Source: Thalassobacillus devorans (GTDB taxonomy: Bacteria > Bacillota > Bacilli > Bacillales > Halobacillaceae). Taken from it: DNA of 64,000 nucleotides. A program made the position numbers and the translations under genes. The stretch spans positions 992,001 through 1,056,000 of the forward strand of contig NZ_JAASRY010000001.1 of assembly GCF_011761345.1 (NCBI RefSeq). The letters are read 5' to 3'. How positions within the stretch are numbered: position 1 is the first letter of the stretch; every line of letters begins with the position of its first letter. Of the stretch, positions 9,014-17,635 are shown piece after piece. The notes beneath the pieces are model-generated. The model saw only the letters and a program-made list of their open reading frames with translations. It had not been told where the DNA came from and did no database searches.

Positions 9014-9595
9014 ATGGCAAATCCGTATAGAGAAGAATCAAAGCAAACGAATAAAGTCCAGTGGTTCTTCTTTGTCATCTTCATTCCTGCTTTATTCGCT
9101 ATAGCATTGACATGGATAGTACTGACGATAGCAGGGATAAATGTCGGCGATTGGGCTTCGAAGCATGCCGCTGATGTGCCGGTAATTTCTTCGGTGTTCC
9201 CTTCAGACGAGGAAAAAGAACAGGAAGAGCTGATCGGTCAATTACGACATAATCTCGATGAAAAAGAGACCGTGATTCAACAGCTGGAACAGGAAAAATC
9301 AGAGCTGGATGCCAAAATTGATGATTTGGAACATCAAGTTGGTGACCTGGAAGCCAAACTAACTAAGGCAGAAGGTACGGATGAAGAACAAGAAGCTCAG
9401 GTGAAAAAAATTTCCTCTTCGTTCCGGGAAGTAGAACCTGAACAAGCAGCCGCTATCATCAAAAATTTAGATCAGTCGGTTGCCGTTACCGTGCTAGTTA
9501 ATCTTCCTGCCAATGAAAGAGGAGCTATTTTGGGAGAAATGGATCCAAAGGACGCTGCCAAGTTAACCAGTCTATTACTTACAAATGGAAATTGA
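9014..9595 (+). CDS. ylxF: YlxF/MotE-like flagellar operon membrane protein
   Basis: 193 aa. One N-terminal membrane helix at about residues 17-42, then a long coiled coil (about 70-122, ELIGQLRHNLDEKE onward), then a C-terminal MgtE-N-like domain (about 130-190) with the repeats VEPEQAAAIIKNL and GEMDPKDAAKLTSLL. This architecture matches the YlxF family, which resembles the periplasmic motility chaperone MotE. Its place between fliJ and fliK is conserved in Bacillaceae. Its exact role is not established from sequence. Confidence 0.88.
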   Translation: MANPYREESKQTNKVQWFFFVIFIPALFAIALTWIVLTIAGINVGDWASKHAADVPVISSVFPSDEEKEQEELIGQLRHNLDEKETVIQQLEQEKSELDAKIDDLEHQVGDLEAKLTKAEGTDEEQEAQVKKISSSFREVEPEQAAAIIKNLDQSVAVTVLVNLPANERGAILGEMDPKDAAKLTSLLLTNGN

Positions 9596-9630
9596 TAGTC
9601 TTTCTGATTCTTGAAAGGAGGTGAAATAGA

Positions 9631-10929
9631 ATGGAATCGAGTCTTATAAAATCAACATTTTCTTTACCAGGCGGTTCGTTAACAGCACAGCATCGCCCTC
9701 GTGGTCCAGCTGCCGCTTTTGAACAGTTAGTATCGAAATGCTTTTCTGCTGGAGAAGGGAAGAAGGAGGTTCAACCATTTCCTCAAGCAGTATCCTCCAT
9801 AAAGCATTTTACCTCGACTATAGTGAAAACAGAGGGAGAAGGGAGTTCCGATTCTTCAGAGGTTGTGAAGGAATTGCCGCAATCGGTGCTGGACTACTTG
9901 CAGGAAGACAATAAATCCCTTTCTTCCTTGGTGCTCACAGCACAAGATGGGGAACTTCTTCAAATAGAGAAACTACCACCCGCCTTGGAAAACAGCGATT
10001 TTTATGTCAGTTCCGAAGGGGATACAGGGAAACTCATTGCTGAATCAAATTTATTAACACCCATCAGTGAAGAAAAAGTAATCCTGGGTGATTTTCAGTC
10101 CTTACTCCTACATATCAAAGAATTATTACAGAAGGCGGGTACTGAATCAGGTAGTGAGTATGGAATTATAGCGAAAAAGCTGCTTCATTCACTCGAACAA
10201 TTGTCCCAGCAAAGTAAGTTACAGGAACCAGCGGTTTGGAAGAGGGTTGAAATACTCCAGGGTGATCGGGCTTTACGTGATGTGATCAAATGGTATCAAT
10301 CACGCACTTCTATGCCAAACACAGCTTACCACTCCCAGGCACAAGTCACGACGAAAGATATGAGCAAATGGCTGAAGCAGGCGATTAACAAGTACAACAT
10401 GAATGAGTTATCTGGTGCCCATCAGGGGCCTATTTCTCCAGGACCACTTTCCAAAGTAGAACAATTGATGATTCGGCTGGACCAAAGCCAATCATCAGAT
10501 GGCATGCAAAAGCAGCTGATGCACGCATTTGAACGCGCCATAAAATCTAGTAACCTGCAACAATTAAAATCTGGCGCAATGGAAATGCAACTGAAGTTGA
10601 AGCCTGGAAACCTGGGCGATGTAGTAGTAAAGATGACGCAATTGAACGGAGAAATGGCTGTGAAGATTCTCGTAACTTCTCAGTCTGCTAAAGAAATGCT
10701 GGAAGGGAATATCCAGCAGCTTCGCCATATGTTCTCCCCTCAACAGGTTGTAATTGAAAAATCAGATATGCATCCTGGACAACAGCAATTTCAATCAAAA
10801 GAACAATCATTCAGCGGTCAGGAACGCGACTCTCACTCCCAACATCCTTCAAGAGAGCAAAATTCTGACGGAAGCAGTGAGGAGGAGAAGGAAAGCTTTC
10901 ACGATATATTGGTGAATGAGAAAGTGTAG
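9631..10929 (+). CDS. fliK: Flagellar hook-length control protein FliK
   Basis: 432 aa. Secreted ruler that sets hook length and triggers the switch of export specificity through FlhB. The C-terminal Flg_hook domain (about residues 315-375) has the signature LKLKPGNLGDVVVKM followed by the VKILVTSQSAKEML stretch. The N-terminal ruler part is low in conservation, and the tail (385-432) is rich in Q, S and E. The ribosome site AAAGGAGGTGA fits the ATG at 9631. The gene order fliJ-ylxF-fliK-flgD is typical. Confidence 0.92.
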   Translation: MESSLIKSTFSLPGGSLTAQHRPRGPAAAFEQLVSKCFSAGEGKKEVQPFPQAVSSIKHFTSTIVKTEGEGSSDSSEVVKELPQSVLDYLQEDNKSLSSLVLTAQDGELLQIEKLPPALENSDFYVSSEGDTGKLIAESNLLTPISEEKVILGDFQSLLLHIKELLQKAGTESGSEYGIIAKKLLHSLEQLSQQSKLQEPAVWKRVEILQGDRALRDVIKWYQSRTSMPNTAYHSQAQVTTKDMSKWLKQAINKYNMNELSGAHQGPISPGPLSKVEQLMIRLDQSQSSDGMQKQLMHAFERAIKSSNLQQLKSGAMEMQLKLKPGNLGDVVVKMTQLNGEMAVKILVTSQSAKEMLEGNIQQLRHMFSPQQVVIEKSDMHPGQQQFQSKEQSFSGQERDSHSQHPSREQNSDGSSEEEKESFHDILVNEKV

Positions 10930-10938
10930 GTGATTACC

Positions 10939-11367
10939 ATGACAAAGATTGATCCATCCCTTTATTTACCACAGCAGCCAACTAGAGGATCCACAAGTTC
11001 AACATTAGATAAGGATGACTTTTTAAAAATATTAATGACACAACTGCAAACCCAGGATCCGATGAATCCAATGGAGGATAAGGAATTCATTTCTCAAATG
11101 GCCAGCTTTTCCAGTTTGGAGCAGATGATGAATATGACACAAGCAATGGAAAAAATGGCTGACTCCCAGACATTTGTACCAGTAGTACAGTACAGCTCCC
11201 TCATTGGAAAAGAAGTGTCCTATCCTGTGGAAGGTGACTCCGAAACAGAAATGGGAGTGGTGGCAGCTGTCAGTCAAAAAGATGGTGAAACCTGGCTGGA
11301 AATGGAAGATGGTACGCAAGTCGATGTCCAGTCCGTTTTGCGGATAAGCCAGTTGAGTACCGAGTGA
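10939..11367 (+). CDS. flgD: Flagellar hook capping protein FlgD (short type)
   Basis: About 142 aa. The hook cap that guides FlgE polymerisation. The N-terminal motif KDDFLKILMTQLQTQDPMNP (about residues 24-43) is diagnostic, followed by the FISQMASFSSLEQM region. The long C-terminal beta domains of enterobacterial FlgD are mostly absent, as in other Bacilli. The ATG at 10939 is preferred over the GTG at 10930, which directly abuts the fliK stop. Confidence 0.93.
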   Translation: MTKIDPSLYLPQQPTRGSTSSTLDKDDFLKILMTQLQTQDPMNPMEDKEFISQMASFSSLEQMMNMTQAMEKMADSQTFVPVVQYSSLIGKEVSYPVEGDSETEMGVVAAVSQKDGETWLEMEDGTQVDVQSVLRISQLSTE

Positions 11368-11386
11368 TGTATAGAAAGGGGATTAT

Positions 11387-11758
11387 ATGGAACCTCGCAT
11401 CCATCAGCTGCATCAACCGATGCCCTTACCTAAGGTTAATAAGCAGCAGACTTCCAATACGAGCAGTATCTCTTTCAAAGATGTACTTGCAGATGCCAGG
11501 CAAGTCAAGTTAAGTAAGCATGCCGGAGAACGGCTGCAACAAAGGAATATCGCGATTTCCCAAGCACAATGGGACCGGTTATCTGACAAGATGCAAGAAG
11601 CAAAACAAAAAGGGATTACCGATTCACTGGTATTGCTTCCTGATGCGGCTTTACTAGTCAGTACCAAAAATAACACGGTTATTACTGCTATGAACCGTAA
11701 CGAAGCTTCTTCAAAAATATTTTCAAATATTAATGGCACGATTTTAATGGATGATTAG
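11387..11758 (+). CDS. Flagellar operon protein of the TIGR02530 family
   Basis: 123 aa. The region SKHAGERLQQRNIAISQAQW and the following VLLPDAALLVSTKNNTVITAMN segment match the small Firmicute family annotated as flagellar operon protein TIGR02530. It lies between flgD and flgE in many bacilli and clostridia. The protein has no membrane segment or signal peptide. Its function is unknown; location suggests a hook-assembly helper or regulator. The start is supported by AAAGGGG 8 bp upstream. Confidence 0.85.
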   Translation: MEPRIHQLHQPMPLPKVNKQQTSNTSSISFKDVLADARQVKLSKHAGERLQQRNIAISQAQWDRLSDKMQEAKQKGITDSLVLLPDAALLVSTKNNTVITAMNRNEASSKIFSNINGTILMDD

Positions 11759-11784
11759 GCTGGACCCAGCAAGGGAAGCCGTAG

Positions 11785-11810
11785 AAACTGCTGACTGATC
11801 GAAGCAGTTT
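11785..11810 (+). other. Intra-operon hairpin before flgE
   Basis: A perfect 8-bp stem AAACTGCT (11785-11792)/AGCAGTTT (11803-11810) in the 86-bp gap before flgE. There is no T-run, so it is not a clear terminator. It may mark an mRNA processing or stability element that raises hook protein output. Confidence 0.45.
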
Positions 11811-11844
11811 GAAAAACTTAAAAAGAGAAAGGAATGTAAGCTGC

Positions 11845-12720
11845 ATGCTACGTTCAATGTACAGTGGAATTTCAGGTATGAAAGGGTTTCAGACAAAACT
11901 TGATACGATCGGAAACAATATAGCTAATGTCAACACCTATGGATACAAAAAAGGCCGGACTACCTTTCAGGCAATGATGAGCCAAACAATCAGTGGGGCT
12001 CAAGGTCCTACTAACTTTTCAGGTGGTAAGAATCCTTCACAAGTGGGGTTGGGATCTAATGTAGGAGCTGTTGATACCATCCATACACAAGGAAACCGTC
12101 AATCAACAGACCGTCCATTAGACTTGGCTATTGAAGGATCTGGAATGTTTGTTGTTGCTGAAGGAGAAGACACCTCCACTAATATCCTGGAATCTAAATT
12201 GAGTTTCACAAGAGCTGGAAATTTTTATTTGGATGATAACGGTGACGTGGTTAATAGTAATGGCCAGTATTTAGTTGCCGATACTTTTGATGAAGATGGC
12301 AACAGTTTAGGTGAGGGTCGTATAAATATTCCTGATACTGCTCAAAGTTTCAGTATACAGAGCAATGGTACAGTAACTTATGTAGAGAATGGCAAAGCAG
12401 TAAATGCTGCCCAAATTCGTCTGGCGAATTTCTCAAATCCTGATGGATTAGAAAAAGCGGGTGGCAATATGTATACACTCACTGACAACGCAGGTTTAAG
12501 TGTCCAGAACGAACAGACTGGTTTGGCTCTTACTGATTTAGAGATACCAGGTCAAGGGGGAGTTGGTCAAACTATTGCTGGTGCGTTGGAAATGTCTAAC
12601 GTCGATCTTTCGGAAGAGTTCACTGAAATGATAACCGCTCAGCGTGGTTTTCAGGCTAACACCAGAATCATAACGACATCGGATGAGATTCTTCAGGAAT
12701 TGGTCAATTTGAAGCGTTAA
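11845..12720 (+). CDS. flgE: Flagellar hook protein FlgE (short Bacillus type)
   Basis: 291 aa. Builds the hook. The N-terminal MLRSMYSGISGMKGFQTKLD and NIANVNTYGYKKGRTTFQ motifs and the C-terminal VDLSEEFTEMITAQRGFQAN motif are those of the FlgE/FlgF/FlgG family. Position between the hook cap gene and swrD identifies it as the hook subunit, although Bacillus hook proteins are often labelled FlgG. The ATG at 11845 follows GAAAGGAATG; the upstream extension to 11809 lacks support. Confidence 0.93.
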   Translation: MLRSMYSGISGMKGFQTKLDTIGNNIANVNTYGYKKGRTTFQAMMSQTISGAQGPTNFSGGKNPSQVGLGSNVGAVDTIHTQGNRQSTDRPLDLAIEGSGMFVVAEGEDTSTNILESKLSFTRAGNFYLDDNGDVVNSNGQYLVADTFDEDGNSLGEGRINIPDTAQSFSIQSNGTVTYVENGKAVNAAQIRLANFSNPDGLEKAGGNMYTLTDNAGLSVQNEQTGLALTDLEIPGQGGVGQTIAGALEMSNVDLSEEFTEMITAQRGFQANTRIITTSDEILQELVNLKR

Positions 12721-12734
12721 TATAAGGGAGGAAA

Positions 12735-12761
12735 GGAGGATTCATTTAAAATGGATCCTCC
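12735..12761 (+). promoter_or_regulatory. Hairpin sequestering the swrD ribosome binding site
   Basis: GGAGGAT (12735-12741) pairs with ATCCTCC (12755-12761), continued inward by a T-G pair and CATT/AATG, giving about 12 bp with a 3-nt loop. The GGAGG is the Shine-Dalgarno nearest swrD (ATG 12767). It is also correctly spaced (10 bp) for an ATG at 12751 that opens a 12-codon frame ending at 12789, overlapping the swrD start. There is no T-run, so termination is unlikely. Translational control or coupling is inferred. Confidence 0.55.
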
Positions 12762-12766
12762 ATCAT

Positions 12767-12982
12767 ATGATTACACTTACACGGCTTAATGGTGAAACAT
12801 TTCAACTTAATGCGTTGTACATAGAACAAATCCAGTCCTGTCCGGATGCCACCATAACCACCACGACTGGCAAAAAGTTAGTGGTACGGGAAGAAGAACA
12901 ACTAATCGTCGCTCGTATGAAGCGATTTTATCAGGACATCGGGTTCACAGGCCAATGGAAAGGAGCTGGAGATCAAGAATGA
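12767..12982 (+). CDS. swrD: SwrD (YlzI/FlbD family) flagellar motor power protein
   Basis: 71 aa. The N-terminal MITLTRLNGETFQLNALYIE pattern is the FlbD signature. In B. subtilis SwrD raises flagellar torque and is needed for swarming. It is small, soluble and without catalytic residues. It sits between flgE and fliL, overlapping fliL by 4 bp. Its ribosome site appears buried in a stable hairpin (see 12735-12761), so expression may depend on upstream translation. Confidence 0.9.
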   Translation: MITLTRLNGETFQLNALYIEQIQSCPDATITTTTGKKLVVREEEQLIVARMKRFYQDIGFTGQWKGAGDQE

Positions 12983-13401
12983 GTTCCAAACTGCTCAAAA
13001 CAATGGTTATTTCTTTATCAACTGTGGCGGTGCTCGGAATCATAGCACTTATATTGGTCTTGAATATGGGAGAGCAGCCACAGGCAGAGGGGAAACGATC
13101 CATCGATGATATCATCGAGACCTCTTATGAAACGGAAGAGATAACTACTGATTTAAAGGACAACCGTTTTGTCCGCATACAATTCCGAATCGTGACGGAC
13201 AGTAAAGGCGCCCATGAAGAACTGCAAAAAAGGGACTTTCAATTACAGAATGTGTTGATTAAAGAGCTGGCTACCATGGAAGTCAGCGAGTTCAAGAGCG
13301 GCCTGGATAAGTTAGAGGCCAGTTTGAAAACGAAACTGAATGACTTGTTGACGGAGGGCAAGGTTGCCGATGTCTATACGATTAAAAAAGTATTGCAATA
13401 A
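12979..13401 (+). CDS. fliL: Flagellar basal body protein FliL
   Basis: 140 aa. One N-terminal membrane helix (about residues 9-31, MVISLSTVAVLGIIALILVL), then an extracytoplasmic domain that contacts the stator in other species. Ends in the typical TEGKVADVYTIKKVLQ region. The ATG at 12979 overlaps the swrD stop by 4 bp and follows AAAGGAGCTGGAGA. The longer frame from 12955 lies inside swrD. Confidence 0.92.
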   Translation: MSSKLLKTMVISLSTVAVLGIIALILVLNMGEQPQAEGKRSIDDIIETSYETEEITTDLKDNRFVRIQFRIVTDSKGAHEELQKRDFQLQNVLIKELATMEVSEFKSGLDKLEASLKTKLNDLLTEGKVADVYTIKKVLQ

Positions 13402-13434
13402 AATATAAGTTGTTTATGAACGGAGGTGGTATTA

Positions 13435-14439
13435 GTGGCAGAAGATGTACTTTCCCAAAGTGAAATTGATGCACTGCTTTCCGCAATATCGACCGGAGAG
13501 ATGAATGCGGAAGAATTAAAGGAAGAACAAAATGAAAAAAGGGTCAGGGTTTATGATTTTAAACGAGCGCTCCGTTTTTCTAAAGATCAGATAAGGAGCC
13601 TCTCACGAGTCCATGAGAATTTTGCGAGGCTTTTGACTACCTATTTTTCTGCAAAGCTCCGGACCTATGTACATATAACGGTTGCTTCTGTCGACCAGGC
13701 TCCTTATGAAGAATTCATCCGTTCCATACCTAAAATGACAATTTTGAATATATTCAGCCTTCCACCCTTAGCGGGCCGAATTCTGTTTGAAATCAATCCG
13801 AATATCGCTTACGCCATGCTGGATCGAGTATTGGGCGGAAGAGGTGTCAGTTTTAACAAAGTCGATAATCTGACAGAAATTGAAACGACAATCATGAAGC
13901 AATTGTTTGAGCACGCTGCCGAGAACTTTCAAGAGGCCTGGAGTTCTATTGTAGAAGTGGAACCGATAATGGAAGATTTTGAAGTGAACCCACAGTTTCT
14001 TCAATTAGTTTCACCGAATGAAACAGTAGTGATCATTTCTTTGAATATGACGATTGGGGAAACGACTGGAATGGTCAATATTTGTATTCCACATGTCGTT
14101 CTGGAGCCAATCATTCCAAAGCTTTCCGTCCATTATTGGATGCAGAACCAACAGCTGACCGAAAGCAAACCGGAAGAATACCAGGCCCTTTCAAAATCTC
14201 TGGAAAAAACAACAATTGAGGTAAAAGCGATATTAGGGGAAGCAGATGTCAGTATTGAAGAATTCATCCAGCTGAAGCCGGATGACGTTATCCAGCTTGA
14301 TCAACTGATTAGTGACCCGCTGCGTCTATGTATTGATGAAGAACCTAAGTTCTATGTTCAGCCAGGAAAGAAACGGAGAAAGATGGCTGTCCAGGTTTTG
14401 GAAGAAATCAAAAGGGGGGACGAATACAATGATGAATGA
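13435..14439 (+). CDS. fliM: Flagellar motor switch protein FliM
   Basis: 334 aa. Switch protein that binds CheY-P. The N-terminal peptide LSQSEIDALLSAI (about residues 5-17) is the CheY-P docking helix and is intact. A CheC-like middle domain includes FSLPPLAGRILFEINPNIAY, and a C-terminal SpoA/FliN-like domain carries the EFIQLKPDDVIQLDQ segment. The GTG at 13435 is set by GGAGGTGG 6 bp upstream. Overlaps fliY by 11 bp. Confidence 0.96.
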   Translation: MAEDVLSQSEIDALLSAISTGEMNAEELKEEQNEKRVRVYDFKRALRFSKDQIRSLSRVHENFARLLTTYFSAKLRTYVHITVASVDQAPYEEFIRSIPKMTILNIFSLPPLAGRILFEINPNIAYAMLDRVLGGRGVSFNKVDNLTEIETTIMKQLFEHAAENFQEAWSSIVEVEPIMEDFEVNPQFLQLVSPNETVVIISLNMTIGETTGMVNICIPHVVLEPIIPKLSVHYWMQNQQLTESKPEEYQALSKSLEKTTIEVKAILGEADVSIEEFIQLKPDDVIQLDQLISDPLRLCIDEEPKFYVQPGKKRRKMAVQVLEEIKRGDEYNDE

Positions 14440-15610
14440 TGATATGTTATCGCAAGATGAAATAGATGCGCTTCTCAACGGAAGTGACATGGGTGATGAA
14501 CAAGAAGAAAGCAAACCTGCTGCCTCAAAAACTCGGATGAACACAGAAGATTACCTCACCGAATTGGAAAGAGATGCCCTAGGTGAGATTGGAAATATTT
14601 CGTTCGGTAGTGCGGCCACCGCATTGTCCACCATATTGAAACAGAAGGTGGAAATCACGGCACCGTCCACGATGGTAATAGACAAGGCGCGGATTCATGA
14701 AGAATTTCCACAGCCCCATGTTGCAATCAAAGTAACCTATACGGAAGGTTTTACAGGGGATAACTTATTAATCATCAGCACAGATGATGCCGGTATTATT
14801 GGAGATTTGATGTTGGGTGGGGATGGAACAGCTCCTCCGACAGAGCTGGAGGACATGCATAGGAGTGCTGTCCAGGAGGCCATGAACCAGATGATGGGAG
14901 CCGCAGCAACAAGTATGTCAACTATTTTTGAAAAACGAGTAGATATCTCACCTCCAACCATCGATATGCTCGATCTCCCAGAAGATGAAGGATTAAATTA
15001 TATTCCTGACGAAAATATTCTCGTCAAAATATCCTTCAACCTGAAGGTTGGTAACATAATTGACTCCAATTTCATGCAATTGCTTCCTTATCGTTTTGCG
15101 AAAGATTTGGTGGAAAGCTTGCTGCACCAGGACCCTCCTACTGAAGAAATTGTGCCAAATGGTGGCAGTGTTTCTTATCCAGGTGATGGGAAGGATAGCG
15201 AAATGCCTGGAAGCCATTATGTCACTGAGGAAGCTAAGCAACAGCAGTCTTCCCAATTATTAGGTACATATGGAAGCCAGCAGCAGGATGCGGAGATTCA
15301 ATCTGCCCAATTTTCTGATTTTGGTACACAGCCACCTGTCTCTAAAGACCTGCGGAACCTCGATATGCTGCTCGATATTCCGCTTAAGGTAACGGTGGAG
15401 TTAGGGAGAGCGAAACGCACGATCAAGGATATTCTCGAATTATCTTCCGGTTCAGTAGTAGAGCTTGACAAGCTTGCAGGTGAGCCTGTTGATATCCATG
15501 TCAATAATAAATTGATTGCCCAGGGGGAAGTCGTTGTCATTGACGAAAATTTCGGTGTAAGAGTAACAGATATATTAAGTCCAAAGGATCGCTTGAAAAG
15601 GATCAAATAA
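14429..15610 (+). CDS. fliY: Motor switch and CheY-P phosphatase FliY
   Basis: 393 aa. Fusion of an N-terminal CheY-binding peptide (MLSQDEIDALLNG), a CheC-like phosphatase domain and a C-terminal FliN domain (about residues 310-393). Both phosphatase signatures of ExxN type are visible: EIGNISFGSA near 52 and EAMNQMMGAA near 150. It should therefore hydrolyse CheY-P at the switch. A variable linker (about 235-305) rich in Q and S separates the halves. With cheB, cheC and cheD missing from this operon, FliY is the only CheY-P phosphatase visible in the window. Confidence 0.95.
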   Translation: MMNDDMLSQDEIDALLNGSDMGDEQEESKPAASKTRMNTEDYLTELERDALGEIGNISFGSAATALSTILKQKVEITAPSTMVIDKARIHEEFPQPHVAIKVTYTEGFTGDNLLIISTDDAGIIGDLMLGGDGTAPPTELEDMHRSAVQEAMNQMMGAAATSMSTIFEKRVDISPPTIDMLDLPEDEGLNYIPDENILVKISFNLKVGNIIDSNFMQLLPYRFAKDLVESLLHQDPPTEEIVPNGGSVSYPGDGKDSEMPGSHYVTEEAKQQQSSQLLGTYGSQQQDAEIQSAQFSDFGTQPPVSKDLRNLDMLLDIPLKVTVELGRAKRTIKDILELSSGSVVELDKLAGEPVDIHVNNKLIAQGEVVVIDENFGVRVTDILSPKDRLKRIK

Positions 15611-15632
15611 CAGGATAGAGAAGAGGGTTTAT

Positions 15633-15995
15633 ATGGCTAATAAAGTTTTAATTGTAGATGATGCTGCATTTATGCGGATGATGTTAAAAGATATCCTCAC
15701 TCAACACGGATTTGTCGTAGCGGGGGAAGCGCAGGATGGGAAAGAAGCGATTGAAAAATTCGAAGCGATTACCCCTGATCTTGTGACAATGGATATCACG
15801 ATGCCGGAGATGGATGGTATCTCAGCTCTGAAAGTGATTAAACAGAACCACCCGGACGCGAAAATTATTATGTGTTCAGCAATGGGCCAGCAGGCGATGG
15901 TTATCGAAGCGATTCAGGCGGGAGCAAAAGATTTCATTGTTAAGCCCTTTCAGCCGGAACGCGTAGTCGAAGCAGTTCAAAAAGCAATAGATTAA
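15633..15995 (+). CDS. cheY: Chemotaxis response regulator CheY
   Basis: 120 aa single receiver domain. The acidic pair DD (residues 9-10), phospho-acceptor Asp in VTMDITMPEMDG (about 54), the switch Ser in MCSAMG and Lys in FIVKPF (about 104) are all present, so it should be phosphorylatable. In B. subtilis CheY-P promotes smooth swimming. Located between fliY and fliO as usual. Confidence 0.97.
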   Translation: MANKVLIVDDAAFMRMMLKDILTQHGFVVAGEAQDGKEAIEKFEAITPDLVTMDITMPEMDGISALKVIKQNHPDAKIIMCSAMGQQAMVIEAIQAGAKDFIVKPFQPERVVEAVQKAID

Positions 15996-16014
15996 GTGTA
16001 GAAGTGAGGCTGTT

Positions 16015-16686
16015 ATGTTTATAAATAGAGTGCTTTACATGCTTGGGGCCCTCGTCATATTGGTATCATTTTCATTGACTCCGGTAATGGCGACCCCTTC
16101 GGTGATTGATTGTACAGAAAATCCTGGATTGGAAGGGTGCAAGGAAGCGGGGACAGGGTCCACCGAATCACCGGTTAACCAAAATAGTCATTCGAACGAA
16201 ATAAGCACAGCCAATGGTTCAATGGCTTGGAACCTTGTCCAGTTACTATTTTCACTCGCGCTGGTCCTTGGATTGATATACGGTCTCCTGAAGTTTTTTA
16301 ATCGAAGAAATAAGTTATTCCAAAAAACGCGCAAACTTGAAAATATCGGTGGTCTATCGTTGGGGCCCAGCCGTTCCCTTCAGGTTGTTCGTATCGGAAG
16401 TCGGGTCTTAGTAATAGGAGTTGGGGACAATGTTGAAATGATTACAGAAATCACAGATGAACATACAAAAGAAGAGCTATTAAATTCGGAACCGGATACG
16501 TCAATGGAGCAGCAGATTTTCACACGTTTCTTTCAAAAGAAAAAAGAGAAACATGCCGCTTATGACAATTCCTCCTCTTCTGTTCAATTTCAACAATTAT
16601 TTCAGCAAGAGCTGGGGGACCTGAAGGATAAGCGTAACCAGCTTTTACATAACAAAAAGCAGGGAGAGAGACATAACGATGAATGA
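16015..16686 (+). CDS. fliO: Flagellar export protein FliO (FliZ)
   Basis: 223 aa. An N-terminal signal-like helix (about 6-24, ending in PVMA) is followed by a short extracytoplasmic part with two cysteines (CTENPGLEGC). A second membrane span lies at about 73-96 (LVQLLFSLALVLGLIYGLL), and the cytoplasmic FliO domain contains GGLSLGPSRSLQVVRIGSRV. FliO assists FliP ring assembly in the export gate. Overlaps fliP by 8 bp. Confidence 0.9.
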   Translation: MFINRVLYMLGALVILVSFSLTPVMATPSVIDCTENPGLEGCKEAGTGSTESPVNQNSHSNEISTANGSMAWNLVQLLFSLALVLGLIYGLLKFFNRRNKLFQKTRKLENIGGLSLGPSRSLQVVRIGSRVLVIGVGDNVEMITEITDEHTKEELLNSEPDTSMEQQIFTRFFQKKKEKHAAYDNSSSSVQFQQLFQQELGDLKDKRNQLLHNKKQGERHNDE

Positions 16687-17344
16687 ATTCGTAGAGATCT
16701 TTTCAAGCTCAGATCCGGAGAACGTTTCTACAGCTGTCCGTCTCCTTTTGCTGCTTACCGTACTTTCGTTAGCCCCAGGTATTTTAATATTGATGACAAG
16801 TTTTACGCGTATATTAATCGTATTGTCATTTGTCCGAACTTCACTGGCTACTCAGCAGATGCCTCCTAATCAGGTCCTGATAGGAATAGCGTTGTTCCTG
16901 ACTTTTTTCATAATGTCTCCCACTTTACAGGAAGTGAACGATCAAGCGCTTCAGCCATTATTCAATGAAGAAATCACGCTGGATGAAGCTTACGAAGAAG
17001 CCGCGGTGCCGATGAAGGAGTTTATGGCAAAGCATACGCGGCAAAAAGACCTGGCGCTTTTTATGAATTATGCTCAAATGGAACGGCCGAATACAATCCA
17101 TGACATCCCGATGACAACCCTAGTCCCGGCATTCGCCATCAGTGAACTGAAAACCGCTTTTCAAATGGGGTTCATGATTTTCGTTCCGTTTCTCGTTATT
17201 GATATGGCAGTGGCCAGCGTCTTGATGTCGATGGGGATGATGATGCTGCCGCCAGTCATGATTTCACTGCCATTCAAAATCCTTTTATTTGTATTGGTCG
17301 ATGGCTGGTATTTGATTACCCATTCGTTACTGGAAGGGTTTTAG
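16679..17344 (+). CDS. fliP: Flagellar export gate protein FliP
   Basis: 221 aa with four membrane segments. Signature stretches are SFTRILIVLSFVRTSLATQQ (about 40-60) and PAFAISELKTAFQMGFMIF, followed by the MGMMMLPPVMISLPFKILLF region. No separate signal peptide is evident. It forms the export gate with FliQ and FliR, whose genes follow directly. Confidence 0.97.
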   Translation: MNEFVEIFSSSDPENVSTAVRLLLLLTVLSLAPGILILMTSFTRILIVLSFVRTSLATQQMPPNQVLIGIALFLTFFIMSPTLQEVNDQALQPLFNEEITLDEAYEEAAVPMKEFMAKHTRQKDLALFMNYAQMERPNTIHDIPMTTLVPAFAISELKTAFQMGFMIFVPFLVIDMAVASVLMSMGMMMLPPVMISLPFKILLFVLVDGWYLITHSLLEGF

Positions 17345-17362
17345 AGACAGGAGGTAGCTTCA

Positions 17363-17632
17363 ATGAACAGTGAAATGGTCATCTCACTGGCAGAAAGAGG
17401 AATCTATACGGTTTTGATAGTTACTGGTCCATTATTGATTTTGGCGCTTGGGGTCGGTTTGCTGGTCAGCATTTTCCAGGCTACAACTCAAATACAGGAA
17501 CAGACGCTTGCTTTTATTCCGAAAATTGTAGCTGTCCTTCTCGGTCTTATATTCTTTGGACCATGGATGCTTACACAGGTAGTGGAATTCACAGCAGATA
17601 TCTTTAGAAATCTTAATATATTGGTAGGTTAA
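17363..17632 (+). CDS. fliQ: Flagellar export gate protein FliQ
   Basis: 89 aa with two membrane helices (about 15-40 and 52-75) and the conserved loop IFQATTQIQEQTLAFIPKI. Preceded by GGAGGTAG. Part of the fliPQR gate block. Confidence 0.96.
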   Translation: MNSEMVISLAERGIYTVLIVTGPLLILALGVGLLVSIFQATTQIQEQTLAFIPKIVAVLLGLIFFGPWMLTQVVEFTADIFRNLNILVG

Positions 17633-17635
17633 AAT

